In this document: in pieces, positions 51,328 to 60,172 of the stretch
Layout: each line of letters opens with the position of its first letter
How positions within the stretch are numbered: position 1 is the stretch's first letter
NCBI GenBank assembly: GCA_030431635.1
Contig: JAUIIL010000003.1
Span: 1 to 64,000 of the forward strand
From: Bacteriovoracia bacterium
GTDB lineage: Bacteria; Bdellovibrionota; Bacteriovoracia; Bacteriovoracales; Bacteriovoracaceae
Length of the DNA: 64,000 bases
Reading direction: 5' to 3'
Position numbers and translations under genes: made by a program
Notes under the pieces: model-generated
What the model was told of the DNA's origin: nothing
Database searches by the model: none
Seen by the model: the letters and a program-made list of their open reading frames with translations, nothing else

Positions 51328-51849
51328 ATGGAAACTTCAACGAAAATCCTTATTCCTAATCCCAAAAGCTTTAAAGTTCTTAACCTTTTTGCCTATTCAA
51401 CTCATGGCGTACCGGGGATCGAAATTATAGGGTTGGGAAAATACTCAAAAATGCTCAAGGAAAAACTCTATTTTATTTGCCGCTCAAGAAGAATTAAACT
51501 CCCTCTAAAAAAGTTTGTTTTATGTCTTGAGGCCTGTGATGAGTTAAAAAGACTTAATTGGTCTTATCTTCAATGGAGTGAGCTCTCCTATTTTCTTCTT
51601 TTGCTTAATATGGCTGGACAGTTACCTATTTCAAGACTAGAGCATTGTTTATCGTTTGGAAAAATAGAATCAAATGGAGAAATTACCCAATTTTTAATAC
51701 CAGAAACAATTAATGAGTACTGTCAAAAAAATCATCTCTCACTTATTTATAATCAAACAAATAGGGAAGGGAAGAGTATCTCCCTTACGGAACTCCTAAG
51801 TGAAATTCCTTATCTTGATTTTAGATCGCAAGAGTTTTGGCGAGAATAA
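51328..51849 (+). CDS. Stand-alone ComM/Mg-chelatase N-terminal-like domain (173 aa)
   Basis: The order of motifs follows the N-terminal domain of ComM (YifB): an initial strand (LNLFAYSTHGVPGIEIIGLG, like the VEVDLSPGLPSFTIVGLPD region), then KYSKMLKEKLYFICRSRRIK (like VRESRERVRAALKNSGF), PLKKFVLCLEA, a hydrophobic helix (SYFLLLLNMAGQLP), then LSFGKIESNGEITQFLIP (like the LGELSLDGRLRPVRGVLP end). No AAA ATPase domain follows, unlike ComM (about 500 residues). The role is unknown. Its 3' end overlaps pfkA. Confidence 0.6.
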   Translation: METSTKILIPNPKSFKVLNLFAYSTHGVPGIEIIGLGKYSKMLKEKLYFICRSRRIKLPLKKFVLCLEACDELKRLNWSYLQWSELSYFLLLLNMAGQLPISRLEHCLSFGKIESNGEITQFLIPETINEYCQKNHLSLIYNQTNREGKSISLTELLSEIPYLDFRSQEFWRE

Positions 51850-52795
51850 TATTGTCTTCTCTTAACTGATCGGTTTTTGTTAAGCATTTTTCAAGAGGAG
51901 ATAGTTTCACTTTCCCATCGCGAACAACCGTTACGTGATTGATCTTACCTTTAAGGGCCCCGATGACTGCTTGATGGCCCATAATAGATGAGACATAACG
52001 ATCAAGAGACATCGGGCTTCCACCTCTTTGAGTGTGTCCTAAAATACAAACTCTAGATTTGATTTTAAATTCATTGAGTTTTTGTTGGATTTCATAAGAG
52101 CGCCCTGATGTCTGGCCTTCTGCTACGATAATGATAGAAGAGTTTTTCCCTCTTTTTTGACCTCTTTGAATTGTCTCGACGAGGTCATCATAATCCACAT
52201 CTTTACCTGCCAGAATCACTGTTTCAGCTCCTGTACAGATGGCGACTTTAATAGCAATTGAAGAGGAATTTCTTCCCATCACTTCAACCAAAAAAGTTCT
52301 ATCGTGAGAAGCCGCTGTATCTCTAATTTTATCAACAGCATCAATGGCCGTTGAAACAGCAGTATCAAAACCAATCGTATATTCAGTCCCAGAAATGTCA
52401 TTATCTATCGTTCCTGGAATTCCCATGACGGGGATATTGTTTTCGGTTGATAGTAAGTGAGCTCCGTTAAACGAACCATCTCCTCCAATGACAACAAGAC
52501 AGTCTATTTTATTTTTTTTGAGAATATCGGCCGCTTTTTTTCTTGTTTCTTTTTGATGAAACTCTTTGCAACGTGAAGATTGTAAAATAGTGCCACCTCT
52601 TTGAAGAATATTTCCAACACTAGCGGCATCCATATCGAAAAGTTGTTCAGCCAATAATCCTTTGTAACCTTTTTTTATTCCAACAGCTTCAATGCCTTCT
52701 GAAATGCATGTTCTAACGACGGCCCTAATAGCACAATTCATACCAGGACTATCTCCCCCACTTGTGAGCAATGCAATTTTTTTGATTTCACTCAT
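51821..52795 (-). CDS. pfkA: 6-phosphofructokinase
   Basis: Phosphorylates fructose 6-phosphate in glycolysis. Motifs: LLTSGGDSPGMNCAIRAVVR (ATP site), IGGDGSFNGAHLL, PGTIDNDISGTEYTIGFDTA (catalytic Asp), EVMGRNSSSIAI and LGHTQRGGSPMSLDR. Length 324 residues matches ATP-dependent PfkA of the E. coli type. The GGDGS segment indicates ATP, not PPi, as donor. It lies in a minus-strand run with rlmH, rsfS and obgE (9-base gap to rlmH). Confidence 0.96.
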   Translation of the reverse strand: MSEIKKIALLTSGGDSPGMNCAIRAVVRTCISEGIEAVGIKKGYKGLLAEQLFDMDAASVGNILQRGGTILQSSRCKEFHQKETRKKAADILKKNKIDCLVVIGGDGSFNGAHLLSTENNIPVMGIPGTIDNDISGTEYTIGFDTAVSTAIDAVDKIRDTAASHDRTFLVEVMGRNSSSIAIKVAICTGAETVILAGKDVDYDDLVETIQRGQKRGKNSSIIIVAEGQTSGRSYEIQQKLNEFKIKSRVCILGHTQRGGSPMSLDRYVSSIMGHQAVIGALKGKINHVTVVRDGKVKLSPLEKCLTKTDQLREDNIILAKTLAI

Positions 52796-52804
52796 ATTAA
52801 ATCC

Positions 52805-53260
52805 TTAATTATGATAAGGGTGACCAATATGTATCGTCATGGCCCTATAGAGTTGTTCAACAAAGATAATTCTAGCAAGTTTATGTGGAAACGTAAGTGC
52901 TGAAAGACATAGACATGCGTCAGCTTTGTTTTTCAGTTCCTCCGAGTGTCCTTCGGCCCCACCAATCACAAAGAAAATCTCTTTTTGATGTGACTGTTCT
53001 TCGAATAACCAACTAGAAAACTTTTTGCTGGTAAATGTCATTCCTTTTTCATCTAAGAGAACAATAAACCTGCTACTTGATTTCTCTAAAATAAAATCAA
53101 GAGCTTTTTTTGATTCTTTCTGTTTATCTTCAGCACTCGATTTGAGTTCATGGATTTTAAAATCAATGTTTTTAAGTCTTTTTTTGTATTCTTCTTCAAT
53201 GGCCAATAGGTGAGAGTCTTTTAATTTTCCTAAAACAATCAGGTGGAATTTTTGAGACAT
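52805..53260 (-). CDS. rlmH: 23S rRNA (pseudouridine-1915) methyltransferase
   Basis: SPOUT fold protein of 151 residues. FFVIGGAEGHSEELK and LSALTFPHKLARIIFVEQLY then RAMTIHIGHPYHN match the C-terminal knot. Family function: N3-methylation of pseudouridine 1915 on 70S ribosomes. Directly follows rsfS, as in many genomes. Confidence 0.95.
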   Translation of the reverse strand: MSQKFHLIVLGKLKDSHLLAIEEEYKKRLKNIDFKIHELKSSAEDKQKESKKALDFILEKSSSRFIVLLDEKGMTFTSKKFSSWLFEEQSHQKEIFFVIGGAEGHSEELKNKADACLCLSALTFPHKLARIIFVEQLYRAMTIHIGHPYHN

Positions 53261-53728
53261 TTAAAAGTAACCGGAGGGGTCATCTCCAGATTTTGAATCC
53301 GAATCAGAAGAGCCCATATAGTATTCATTAGGGATTTGAACTTGATCGTACTTTGCCCAAAGTGTATCGAGATCGTAGATGTCTCTAGTGTACTCTAGAA
53401 AAATATGAACAATAATATCTCCAAAATCAACGAGGACCCATTCAGAAGTTTCAAGCCCTTCTGTTGATATGACCTGACTCCCATGTCTTTTGATATTTGT
53501 CATGAGTTCATCAACAATGGCGTTGGCTTGAGTAGGGTTGGTTGCAGAAGCAAGGATATAGTAGTCAGCTAAAGAGCTTGTATGAGAAACATCATAAACT
53601 TTAATATTGATGCCTTTAAAGTTGGCAATTATCCAAGAACTCGCCATGGCCAAATTTAAAGGGTATTGACCCTCAAATTCTTTAACAACTCGATCGACTT
53701 CTTTTTGAATAAATTTATTACTACCCAT
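53261..53728 (-). CDS. rsfS: Ribosome silencing factor
   Basis: DUF143 family. ADYYILASATNPTQANAIVDEL and SEWVLVDFGDIIVHIFLEYT with DIYDLDTLW are the family signature. It blocks subunit joining in starvation by binding L14. Length 155 includes a short acidic Ser/Asp tail (MGSSDSDSKSGDD). It overlaps the obgE 3' end by 8 bases and abuts rlmH. Confidence 0.95.
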   Translation of the reverse strand: MGSNKFIQKEVDRVVKEFEGQYPLNLAMASSWIIANFKGINIKVYDVSHTSSLADYYILASATNPTQANAIVDELMTNIKRHGSQVISTEGLETSEWVLVDFGDIIVHIFLEYTRDIYDLDTLWAKYDQVQIPNEYYMGSSDSDSKSGDDPSGYF

Positions 53729-54740
53729 TTTTTTTCTCGCTTTGCAACATTCTTAGCATAAGAGTTTTCAATTGTTCAAGGTTTCTTCTTGATACAGCTG
53801 ATATTGCGAGCACTTTTTTCTCAATATGCTTTTCGAGAGTGCTCCTAAAGCGCTCAATCTCCTCTTCTGACATTGCATCAATTTTGGTTAAACACACCAG
53901 TTCTTTCTTATTATCTAGTATTCCATCATCGTATTTTAAGAGTTCTGCTTTAATAATAGAGTAGGATTCAATCGCTTCAAACTCTTCTAGAAACATTGAG
54001 CAGTCAATAAGGTGAACAAGGGCCTTAGTGCGTTCAATATGCTTAAGAAACTTGTGTCCTAGACCTTTACCAAGAGAAGCATCTTCGATGAGTCCTGGAA
54101 TATCAGCTATGACAAAAGAGGTTTCTTCATCTAATTTAACCACACCAAGATTAGGCTCAAGCGTTGTAAATGGATAATCAGCTACCTTAGGTCTGGCTTC
54201 AGAGATAGAGCTAATCAAAGTGGATTTTCCAGCATTTGGTAACCCAATGAGGGCGATATCAGCGATAAGCTTTAACTCAAGTTTAATGGCCAAACTAATA
54301 GAGGGCTTTCCATCAGTTGAGTGAGTGGGGGCTTGGTTGATAGAGCTTTTGAAATTAATATTTCCTGCTCCACCTCTTCCTCCCGAGATGGCCTTTACCC
54401 TTTGACCATGTTCCGTAATATCAAACAAAAGAAAATTTTCATCTGAGTTAATAACCATCGTTCCAATGGGAACTTTTATAATAAGGTCCTCTCCAGATTT
54501 TCCATCTGAGCCATGTCCATGGCCATTTTCTCCGTCTTCAGCCCGGTATGTTTTTTTTCCTCTAAAATTAACGAGGGTATTGATATTCTCGTCACCCTCA
54601 AAATAAACATCTCCACCACGGCCACCGTTTCCTCCGTCTGGTCCTCCTCTGGGGACAAACTTCTCTCTTCTAAAACTTGTGCAGCCATCACCACCACGAC
54701 CAGAGATAATTTCTATTTCTACTTCATCGATAAATTTCAT
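53721..54740 (-). CDS. obgE: GTPase Obg/CgtA
   Basis: Obg fold at the N-terminus (EIEIISGRGGDGCTSFRREK, GGPDGGNGGRGGDVYFEG with its Gly-rich loops), then a GTPase domain: G1 IGLPNAGKSTLIS, G3 VIADIPGLIEDAS, G4 LTKIDAM and G5 ISAVSRR. Acts in 50S ribosome assembly. A terminator lies between it and the rpmA gene, so transcription of obgE may depend on read-through or its own promoter. Confidence 0.96.
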   Translation of the reverse strand: MKFIDEVEIEIISGRGGDGCTSFRREKFVPRGGPDGGNGGRGGDVYFEGDENINTLVNFRGKKTYRAEDGENGHGHGSDGKSGEDLIIKVPIGTMVINSDENFLLFDITEHGQRVKAISGGRGGAGNINFKSSINQAPTHSTDGKPSISLAIKLELKLIADIALIGLPNAGKSTLISSISEARPKVADYPFTTLEPNLGVVKLDEETSFVIADIPGLIEDASLGKGLGHKFLKHIERTKALVHLIDCSMFLEEFEAIESYSIIKAELLKYDDGILDNKKELVCLTKIDAMSEEEIERFRSTLEKHIEKKVLAISAVSRRNLEQLKTLMLRMLQSEKKNG

Positions 54741-54744
54741 ACAT

Positions 54745-54769
54745 AAAAAAAGGGGAACTTCAGTTCCCC
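54745..54769 (-). terminator. Terminator between rpmA and obgE
   Basis: Minus strand stem GGGGAACT / AGTTCCCC with a 2-base loop and a T run just before the obgE ATG. The rplU-rpmA transcript probably ends here for the most part. Confidence 0.85.
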
Positions 54770-54797
54770 CTTATATTCCTCAAAGTTTAAAACTCAT

Positions 54798-55052
54798 TTA
54801 AACAGCTTCAATAGAAACCATTTTTTTGGTTTTGGAGAACCAGGAAAACTTCACTTTGCCAGGAACGCTAGCATAAATTGTGAAATCACGTCCCATTCCA
54901 ACACCTGTTCCAGGGTGAAACTTTGTTCCTTTTTGACGAACAATAATGTCTCCAATTTGAACTAGTTCACCACCAAATCTTTTGACCCCTCTCATTTTTG
55001 GATTAGAGTCACGTCCGTTATTTGTACTACCACCAGATTTTTTATGTGCCAT
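54798..55052 (-). CDS. rpmA: 50S ribosomal protein L27
   Basis: 84 residues, [20 protein letters not shown], with [20 protein letters not shown] and [18 protein letters not shown]. The N-terminal AHKKSGGS matches the conserved L27 tail. Normal length. Follows rplU by 21 bases. Confidence 0.98.
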   Translation of the reverse strand: MAHKKSGGSTNNGRDSNPKMRGVKRFGGELVQIGDIIVRQKGTKFHPGTGVGMGRDFTIYASVPGKVKFSWFSKTKKMVSIEAV

Positions 55053-55073
55053 TTTTTACTCCTTCAATTTCCC

Positions 55074-55379
55074 TTAAGCCTTAATCTCTGTAATTTTAAG
55101 AGCTGTATAGTTTTGTCTGTGACCGTTTTTCTTCACATACTTCCCAGGCTTTCTTTTTAAAACAATTTTTTTACGTGAACGAGCTTGCCTAACAACTTCA
55201 GCAACAACCTTCGCACCTTCTACTTTGGGAGTTCCAACTTTAGGAGCACTACCACCAATAAAAAGAACTGAGTCAAATTCTACTTTTGCTCCAACTTCTT
55301 CATCTAGTTTTTGAACATCAATAATAGCGTCTTTTTCTGCTCGGTACTGATGACCTTTAATTTCTACGATTGCGTACAT
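55074..55379 (-). CDS. rplU: 50S ribosomal protein L21
   Basis: 101 residues, MYAIVEIKGHQYRAEKDAI, with VLFIGGSAPKVGTP and a basic C-terminal half (KRKPGKYVKKNGHRQNYTAL). The first gene of the rplU-rpmA transcript, with a strong consensus promoter upstream. Confidence 0.98.
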   Translation of the reverse strand: MYAIVEIKGHQYRAEKDAIIDVQKLDEEVGAKVEFDSVLFIGGSAPKVGTPKVEGAKVVAEVVRQARSRKKIVLKRKPGKYVKKNGHRQNYTALKITEIKA

Positions 55380-55443
55380 GTTTCCTCCAACCTTGTAAGG
55401 TAATGATTTTAAACCTTAGCAAGAGTATCTTGATTGAGTTGAA

Positions 55444-55472
55444 TTTATAGGTCTTTTAAGAGTTTCTGTCAA
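55444..55472 (-). promoter_or_regulatory. Consensus sigma-70 promoter for rplU-rpmA
   Basis: On the minus strand TTGACA (55467-55472) is followed after exactly 17 bases by TATAAA (55444-55449). The -35 is perfect and the -10 has one mismatch. A ~60-base leader leads to the rplU ribosome site GGAGG. Confidence 0.85.
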
Positions 55473-55496
55473 TTGGCGTTAACAAAAAAAGAACGG

Positions 55497-56474
55497 CTAA
55501 CCATTTGATTTTACAAGCTCTTTTGTGGTTTTGTATTCTGGGTGTAATCTCAAAGACATTTCTGTAGGGCTTTTCCCCAGATCTTTTGAAAAAAGATGCA
55601 CTAAGTCTTTGTATTGCTTGAGAGGTATTCCCAGCTTTTCAAATTTAATATTGGCCCCAATTAAAATGGGAAGAATGAAAGAGTCCCTGAGTTGAAGAAG
55701 CGTTTTTTTCAGGTTTCCTTTGTTTGAAAGATAGAGCTTATAAAGTGCTTTTTGAAACCACGACTTAGAACCAGGAAACTGATTGAGAAAAAGAATCTCT
55801 TTTTTTGTAAAATTTTTTAAATAAAGTTTATCGGATTCAGTTGTTTGTAAATAGGGGAGATCGTTTTTTAATCTTAAATATCTTAAAATTTTAACAGTTG
55901 CACTCCACGTGCTGTACTCAATAAAGGGATGTTTGTAAAACTCAGAGTATGTGGGCATCTGCAACTCAAGGCGGTTTTGATAAAACAATAAAAGCCCTTT
56001 CGTAGGCTCAATAATTGAATTTGGATTCACCATAACATTTTCAATTGATGATGAGCCTGATTCATGCATTTCTTCAAACCTTTTGTAAGAGAGTAGGTCC
56101 CAGCTGATTTGATGACTCGGAAGACTTTTAGTGAATTGAGTTTTATCCGTGTCATTAGGAACAACAAGATCAATATCTGTTTTTTTGACAATAAGAAGAT
56201 CAAGGAGAGAGGGAACCTTGAGTTTGGTGACCTCATCTTTTGATGAACTTTTAAGCTGAATATTAATCCAATTCAGAACTCCTCGTAAAACTCCCCCACA
56301 GATATAGTATTGCTGCTTGCCTTTTTTACTTTTATTTAATTCCCAAACAGGCTGTAGCTCAGGAATCCTGCTGACAATATTTTTCACAATACTTTGGTAG
56401 TCTGGATAGTTAAGACTCTCTTTTGAAAAAAGAGAAGAAGAAAAAAAAATAAATAAAAGTAGATATCTTAGCAT
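55497..56474 (-). CDS. Secreted nucleotidyltransferase-like protein (325 aa)
   Basis: Signal peptide MLRYLLLFIFFSSSLFS. The region YYICGGVLRGVLNWI followed by KKTDIDLVVPND gives the Gly-Gly and Asp-x-Asp pattern of the polymerase-beta nucleotidyltransferase fold (as in poly(A) polymerase/CCA enzymes). The rest is helical (RFEEMHESGSSSIENVMV, ILRYLRLKNDLPYL). Such a fold is normally cytoplasmic, so an exported copy is odd. It directly follows the last prepilin gene (stop-to-start 0 bases). Whether it is active cannot be told. Confidence 0.6.
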   Translation of the reverse strand: MLRYLLLFIFFSSSLFSKESLNYPDYQSIVKNIVSRIPELQPVWELNKSKKGKQQYYICGGVLRGVLNWINIQLKSSSKDEVTKLKVPSLLDLLIVKKTDIDLVVPNDTDKTQFTKSLPSHQISWDLLSYKRFEEMHESGSSSIENVMVNPNSIIEPTKGLLLFYQNRLELQMPTYSEFYKHPFIEYSTWSATVKILRYLRLKNDLPYLQTTESDKLYLKNFTKKEILFLNQFPGSKSWFQKALYKLYLSNKGNLKKTLLQLRDSFILPILIGANIKFEKLGIPLKQYKDLVHLFSKDLGKSPTEMSLRLHPEYKTTKELVKSNG

Positions 56475-57965
56475 TTAATTACAAGTGTAGCTGACTTCTA
56501 AGAAAACTCCACTTCCTCCTCCACAATCATATCGGTGCGAAGCTGGACATGGATTTGATGGAGAACACTCTACTGTTGTTGGGTATTCAGCTTGGCCTTG
56601 ACCCGTGTTGCAACCAGCATTGAAGTTTTCAGTCCTATAGCAATAACCTTGAGTTGCTCCACCCCCGGTTGTATTACCAGTCGTCGTTGTACCGCTACCG
56701 TCGTTGCATCCTGTATTTCCAGAACCCGATCCTCCGCTGCAATTTTGATTGCCTGAATCAGTTGCTCCGCATGCTCTAGAGCAACTTCCACTTAAAGAGC
56801 AATTCTCAGGTGCAGAACCACAACTTCCTCCACACTTAGCATCACAAGAAATTGATGCTGTTTGAGCCTGTCCTGCCGTACAAGAGCTTGGGGTCCAGTT
56901 TGGAGTAGACCAACTACCAAGTTGGGCACAGGTTGAGCCTGTTCCATTTCTTAAACAATTATTTTGTGAAGAGCAGCCATTTGGAAGACCAGAGCAATTA
57001 TCATTAGAACAAACAGCGACACCTGTTTCTTGACATGAGTTATTACATTGACCAGACCAATTAATGCTCCAAGTTCCTTGAGGTGGTGGAGTTGAAGCCC
57101 CTGTTGTTGTTCCGGAGCTAGAACCACCAGAGCTAGCTCCACTAGAGTTTCCCGAGCTTGTCCCCCCAGAAGTAGATCCTCCTGAACTTGAGCCAGAAGT
57201 CGATGTTGTGGGTGGTGGGCAAGGGTTGCAAGTTGAAGTCGCTGAATCCCAACATTGTCCAAGATCAACACAATAAGCTTCGTCAGCATCACAACCAGTT
57301 CCGTTATGTGTTCCTAATTGAGCTCCTTGGGTATTAGAGTAGGCCATAGCATTACAGTTATCAACAGACTCAGTTGTTTCGTTGACATCACAAGCTCTAG
57401 TGGCCACGTTCCAAGTTCCTCCTGTTTTTTCACAAGACTCTTGAAGATTTTCGTATTCAAGAAAACCAGTAGAGCAATCAACAACCTGGCTTCCATTTAA
57501 TCTAACATTAATAACTGAAGTCCGAGTAAGAGTTGAAACTCCTGTAACTTGTTTATTTATGTCACTGGGATTTTTATTATAAACAATTTCTAAAGTTGCT
57601 TTTGCAATTGGCGCTCCAACAAGATTTGTAATTCTGGCTGAAGAAATAGCAATTCCAGTGAAGTTTCCACCTAATTGATTATTACTGATGGCAAAACCGG
57701 CAACAGCTCCTGTTGCGTTTATACTTCCCCCAGCCAAGGCTCCATTAAAAGAGTTCTGACAAATTGTTGATGATTCTAAAAGAGTGACGATTCTTTTATG
57801 AAGCTTATTAATATTGAGGGATTTTTTTTGGTTATGTCCCGAGTCCCCGACAACTTTAAGAGCCTGCATAATTCCAACAGAGACAATTCCAACAACTGCA
57901 GCTGAAATTAAAACTTCAGCTAGGGAAAAACCTTTTTGGTTATTTAAAATTTTATTAATCAGCAT
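56475..57965 (-). CDS. Prepilin-like protein with Cys-rich C-terminus (496 aa)
   Basis: Start at ATG 57965 with GGAGGAG upstream and overlap with the previous stop. Prepilin cleavage site KG|FSLAEVLISAAVVGI (Glu5 present, G12/F13 cut). A short pilin-like domain follows to ~residue 165. Then the C-x3-GG-x-W motif C178-C192 (CEKTGGTWNVATRAC), a Gly/Ser/Thr-rich linker (~residues 250-295), and a Trp/Cys module: TWSINWSGQCNNSCQETG, then CLRNGTGSTC, SWSTPNWTP, CDAKCGGSCG. Probably a minor pilin at the pilus surface or tip. Third gene of the trio. Confidence 0.85.
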   Translation of the reverse strand: MLINKILNNQKGFSLAEVLISAAVVGIVSVGIMQALKVVGDSGHNQKKSLNINKLHKRIVTLLESSTICQNSFNGALAGGSINATGAVAGFAISNNQLGGNFTGIAISSARITNLVGAPIAKATLEIVYNKNPSDINKQVTGVSTLTRTSVINVRLNGSQVVDCSTGFLEYENLQESCEKTGGTWNVATRACDVNETTESVDNCNAMAYSNTQGAQLGTHNGTGCDADEAYCVDLGQCWDSATSTCNPCPPPTTSTSGSSSGGSTSGGTSSGNSSGASSGGSSSGTTTGASTPPPQGTWSINWSGQCNNSCQETGVAVCSNDNCSGLPNGCSSQNNCLRNGTGSTCAQLGSWSTPNWTPSSCTAGQAQTASISCDAKCGGSCGSAPENCSLSGSCSRACGATDSGNQNCSGGSGSGNTGCNDGSGTTTTGNTTGGGATQGYCYRTENFNAGCNTGQGQAEYPTTVECSPSNPCPASHRYDCGGGSGVFLEVSYTCN

Positions 57966-60156
57966 TGAAATCTCCTCCAGCTGCACCACCAGTACTAGTA
58001 CTGGAAGACGAAGAGCAAACGGCTACACTATTACAAAAACAATAATTAGTAAGACATTTGTCGATTCCTGTGGGATGTTCATTATCTCTAATATCAGAGG
58101 CGTCTAAAAAGCAATATCCATATGCTCCCGCATTAGTACTTGTCATTAAACCCTGCTGAATAAGCTGTGCCGCAGTGTCGTTATTATAAGCAAAGATTTT
58201 TTTATTACAGCAGTTATTAGAAGTATAACCTTCTGGAAGAGGGTAACCATCTGGAAGGCAATTTGAAGGAGGGCCTGGTGGCTTAGCTGCAACTGGGCAA
58301 AATTGAGAAAAAGTTTTTGTTGCTGTTTTATTATCACCACTTACTGCAAAGCCTGTATCAGGGCTCCCGCAGTCTCCGCCACATTTAGCATCACAATAAA
58401 CTGTTACATTTTTTGTAAGCGTTTGACCTTCTTTACCAGTACAGTCGAAAGTTGGTGTCGAGTACGTCGACCATGAAGCATCAGCAGCGCAAACAGCTGA
58501 ACCTGTTGATTTGGCTCCATCACGCAAACATGATTGAGCACTTGTACATTCTGTTGGAAGTGGGATGCTTTGATTCATACAATCACTTCCTTTATTACAA
58601 GCGGCAGTTCCTGTTTCATTACATTGATCGCAGTTACCAGACCATGTAATTTCCCAAACGGGTTTTTCGAAACAACTCGCTTCACAAATGTTGTTTGCTT
58701 GTGTGGCACTTCTTGTACATTTTTTTGTTGTTTTATTACAGCCATTTGGAGCTGTTTTTGAATCACAAACAGATTGTGTTCCTGTACAAGAGAGCGTTCC
58801 AACTTCTTCACAACTAGAGTTACAGCTTGCGTTGCTCCAGTCTATATTCCACTCGCCAGTTTCTGTTTCTGTTTCTGTTTCTGTTTCTGTTTCTTCTCCA
58901 CAACCACAAGCCTCTATTGAATTATCTAAAAGAACATATCCTCCAGTATTAGATAGTCCACCTCGAGAAGAAAGAGCGTTAGAAACATTAATAGGAGAGT
59001 TATTGTTATTGCTCGGGTCACAGTTAGCACCGCAAATTTCTCCACTACAGGTGACATCCATTCGGCATTCGTTTCCTGAGCAATAGGCATTACCATTTGA
59101 TGTATAGCGACCATACATCTTACATGTGCCAGGATTTGGATCCATCGCAGGGATTGAATTGGCCCCAATTGGATTTGTTCCATAAGAGTTAATACTGGAA
59201 CTCCAATCTCCCGTGATCATGGTCGAGGTCGATTGAGTACTGGTTGGATCTGTACAAGCTGTACTACATTGACCAGGGTTACATATTGTCGTTCTTGTTC
59301 TGTGACAAGAGTTACAAGCACTCCAAAACTGTCCTGAATAGGTTTGAACACCTTCAGTTGGAAAATCACAGCGATTATTAGTGGCATCCCAACAGGTTGT
59401 TCTTCCTGTTAACCATTGGCATGTTTTCTCACCTTTAATACATGTTGAGGTTGTGGTATCCCAAAGTCCACCCATCATCACACAAGCTTTTTGATTAAAT
59501 TGGTTATCACAAGCTCCTGTAGGGCCGACCCAGCCACCAAGATTTTCACAGAACCGTCTTGAATAATATTCTTCAGATTCCTCTGGATATCCTCCAGATA
59601 CAGCCGTACCTCCATCTCCGCGAAAAACTCTGAATCTAATATCTCTATTAACACTTTTGAGAACTCCTCCCTTGTTGGAAGTGTCTCTATCAATCGTGAC
59701 TCTTAAGACATAAATGGCTTCACCTGGAAAAAGATCTCCACACTTATAAGGAGCAGCAGTCGTTGGCGGGTTTGAATGTGGGCAATAAGCTTCAACACAA
59801 TAAGAAGTCGCCGTGATGTTCACAAGTGGTGTATTAAAACTGAGAGTTCCACCAACTGAGTTTCTAAGGCCATTTCCTGTTCCAAGCGAAGTGAAAGCGG
59901 AGTCAGTGCTACAACCAGAACCTGAAACAGCAGTTGCTTGTGTGCCAGAGAAAGTATTGGCCACAGTTGCCGTGTCTGATAGAAGTTGCCTGAGCTCATT
60001 AGTGAGTTGATCCGTTCTATCAGAAACGTTAATAACTCTCGTTTGCTTGTTCATCAATGAGGCTTCTTTCATGAAAACTGTCGTCATCGTTCCCATGACG
60101 GCTACTAACACCATTGTTTGAACTAGGGACATACCTTTTTGATTTAAAAACTTCAT
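57955..60156 (-). CDS. Prepilin-like protein lacking Glu5, large Cys-rich C-terminus (733 aa)
   Basis: Start at ATG 60156 (16 bases after the upstream stop), giving MKFLNQKG|MSLVQTMVLVAVMG. Position 5 after cleavage is Gln, not Glu. Residues ~40-190 look like a pilin-type beta domain (VSRDRT-like region, FRVFRGDGGTAV). Then Cys-rich: FCENLGGWVGPTGAC, CVMMGGLWDTTTSTC, CWDATNNRC, two tandem Trp/Cys modules (WNIDWSNASCNSSCEEVG and WEITWSGNCDQCNETG), and CDAKCGGDCG. The linker before the first module contains a (Glu-Thr)n run from a hexanucleotide repeat. Probably a pilus tip component, like GspK/PilX types that lack Glu5. Confidence 0.82.
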   Translation of the reverse strand: MKFLNQKGMSLVQTMVLVAVMGTMTTVFMKEASLMNKQTRVINVSDRTDQLTNELRQLLSDTATVANTFSGTQATAVSGSGCSTDSAFTSLGTGNGLRNSVGGTLSFNTPLVNITATSYCVEAYCPHSNPPTTAAPYKCGDLFPGEAIYVLRVTIDRDTSNKGGVLKSVNRDIRFRVFRGDGGTAVSGGYPEESEEYYSRRFCENLGGWVGPTGACDNQFNQKACVMMGGLWDTTTSTCIKGEKTCQWLTGRTTCWDATNNRCDFPTEGVQTYSGQFWSACNSCHRTRTTICNPGQCSTACTDPTSTQSTSTMITGDWSSSINSYGTNPIGANSIPAMDPNPGTCKMYGRYTSNGNAYCSGNECRMDVTCSGEICGANCDPSNNNNSPINVSNALSSRGGLSNTGGYVLLDNSIEACGCGEETETETETETETGEWNIDWSNASCNSSCEEVGTLSCTGTQSVCDSKTAPNGCNKTTKKCTRSATQANNICEASCFEKPVWEITWSGNCDQCNETGTAACNKGSDCMNQSIPLPTECTSAQSCLRDGAKSTGSAVCAADASWSTYSTPTFDCTGKEGQTLTKNVTVYCDAKCGGDCGSPDTGFAVSGDNKTATKTFSQFCPVAAKPPGPPSNCLPDGYPLPEGYTSNNCCNKKIFAYNNDTAAQLIQQGLMTSTNAGAYGYCFLDASDIRDNEHPTGIDKCLTNYCFCNSVAVCSSSSSTSTGGAAGGDFNAD
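58860..58895. repeat. TTTCTG hexanucleotide repeat (about six copies)
   Basis: Five perfect and one imperfect TTTCTG copies encode the Glu-Thr run in the middle prepilin. The unit is a multiple of 3, so copy-number change would lengthen or shorten the linker without a frameshift. Confidence 0.8.
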
Positions 60157-60172
60157 AATATTCTCTTTTTCC

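Noticed and set aside
58688-59086. 132-codon + strand frame opposite the middle prepilin
   Set aside because: Contains a Ser-Val repeat that mirrors the Glu-Thr hexanucleotide run; no ribosome site, and fully inside a strong minus-strand gene.
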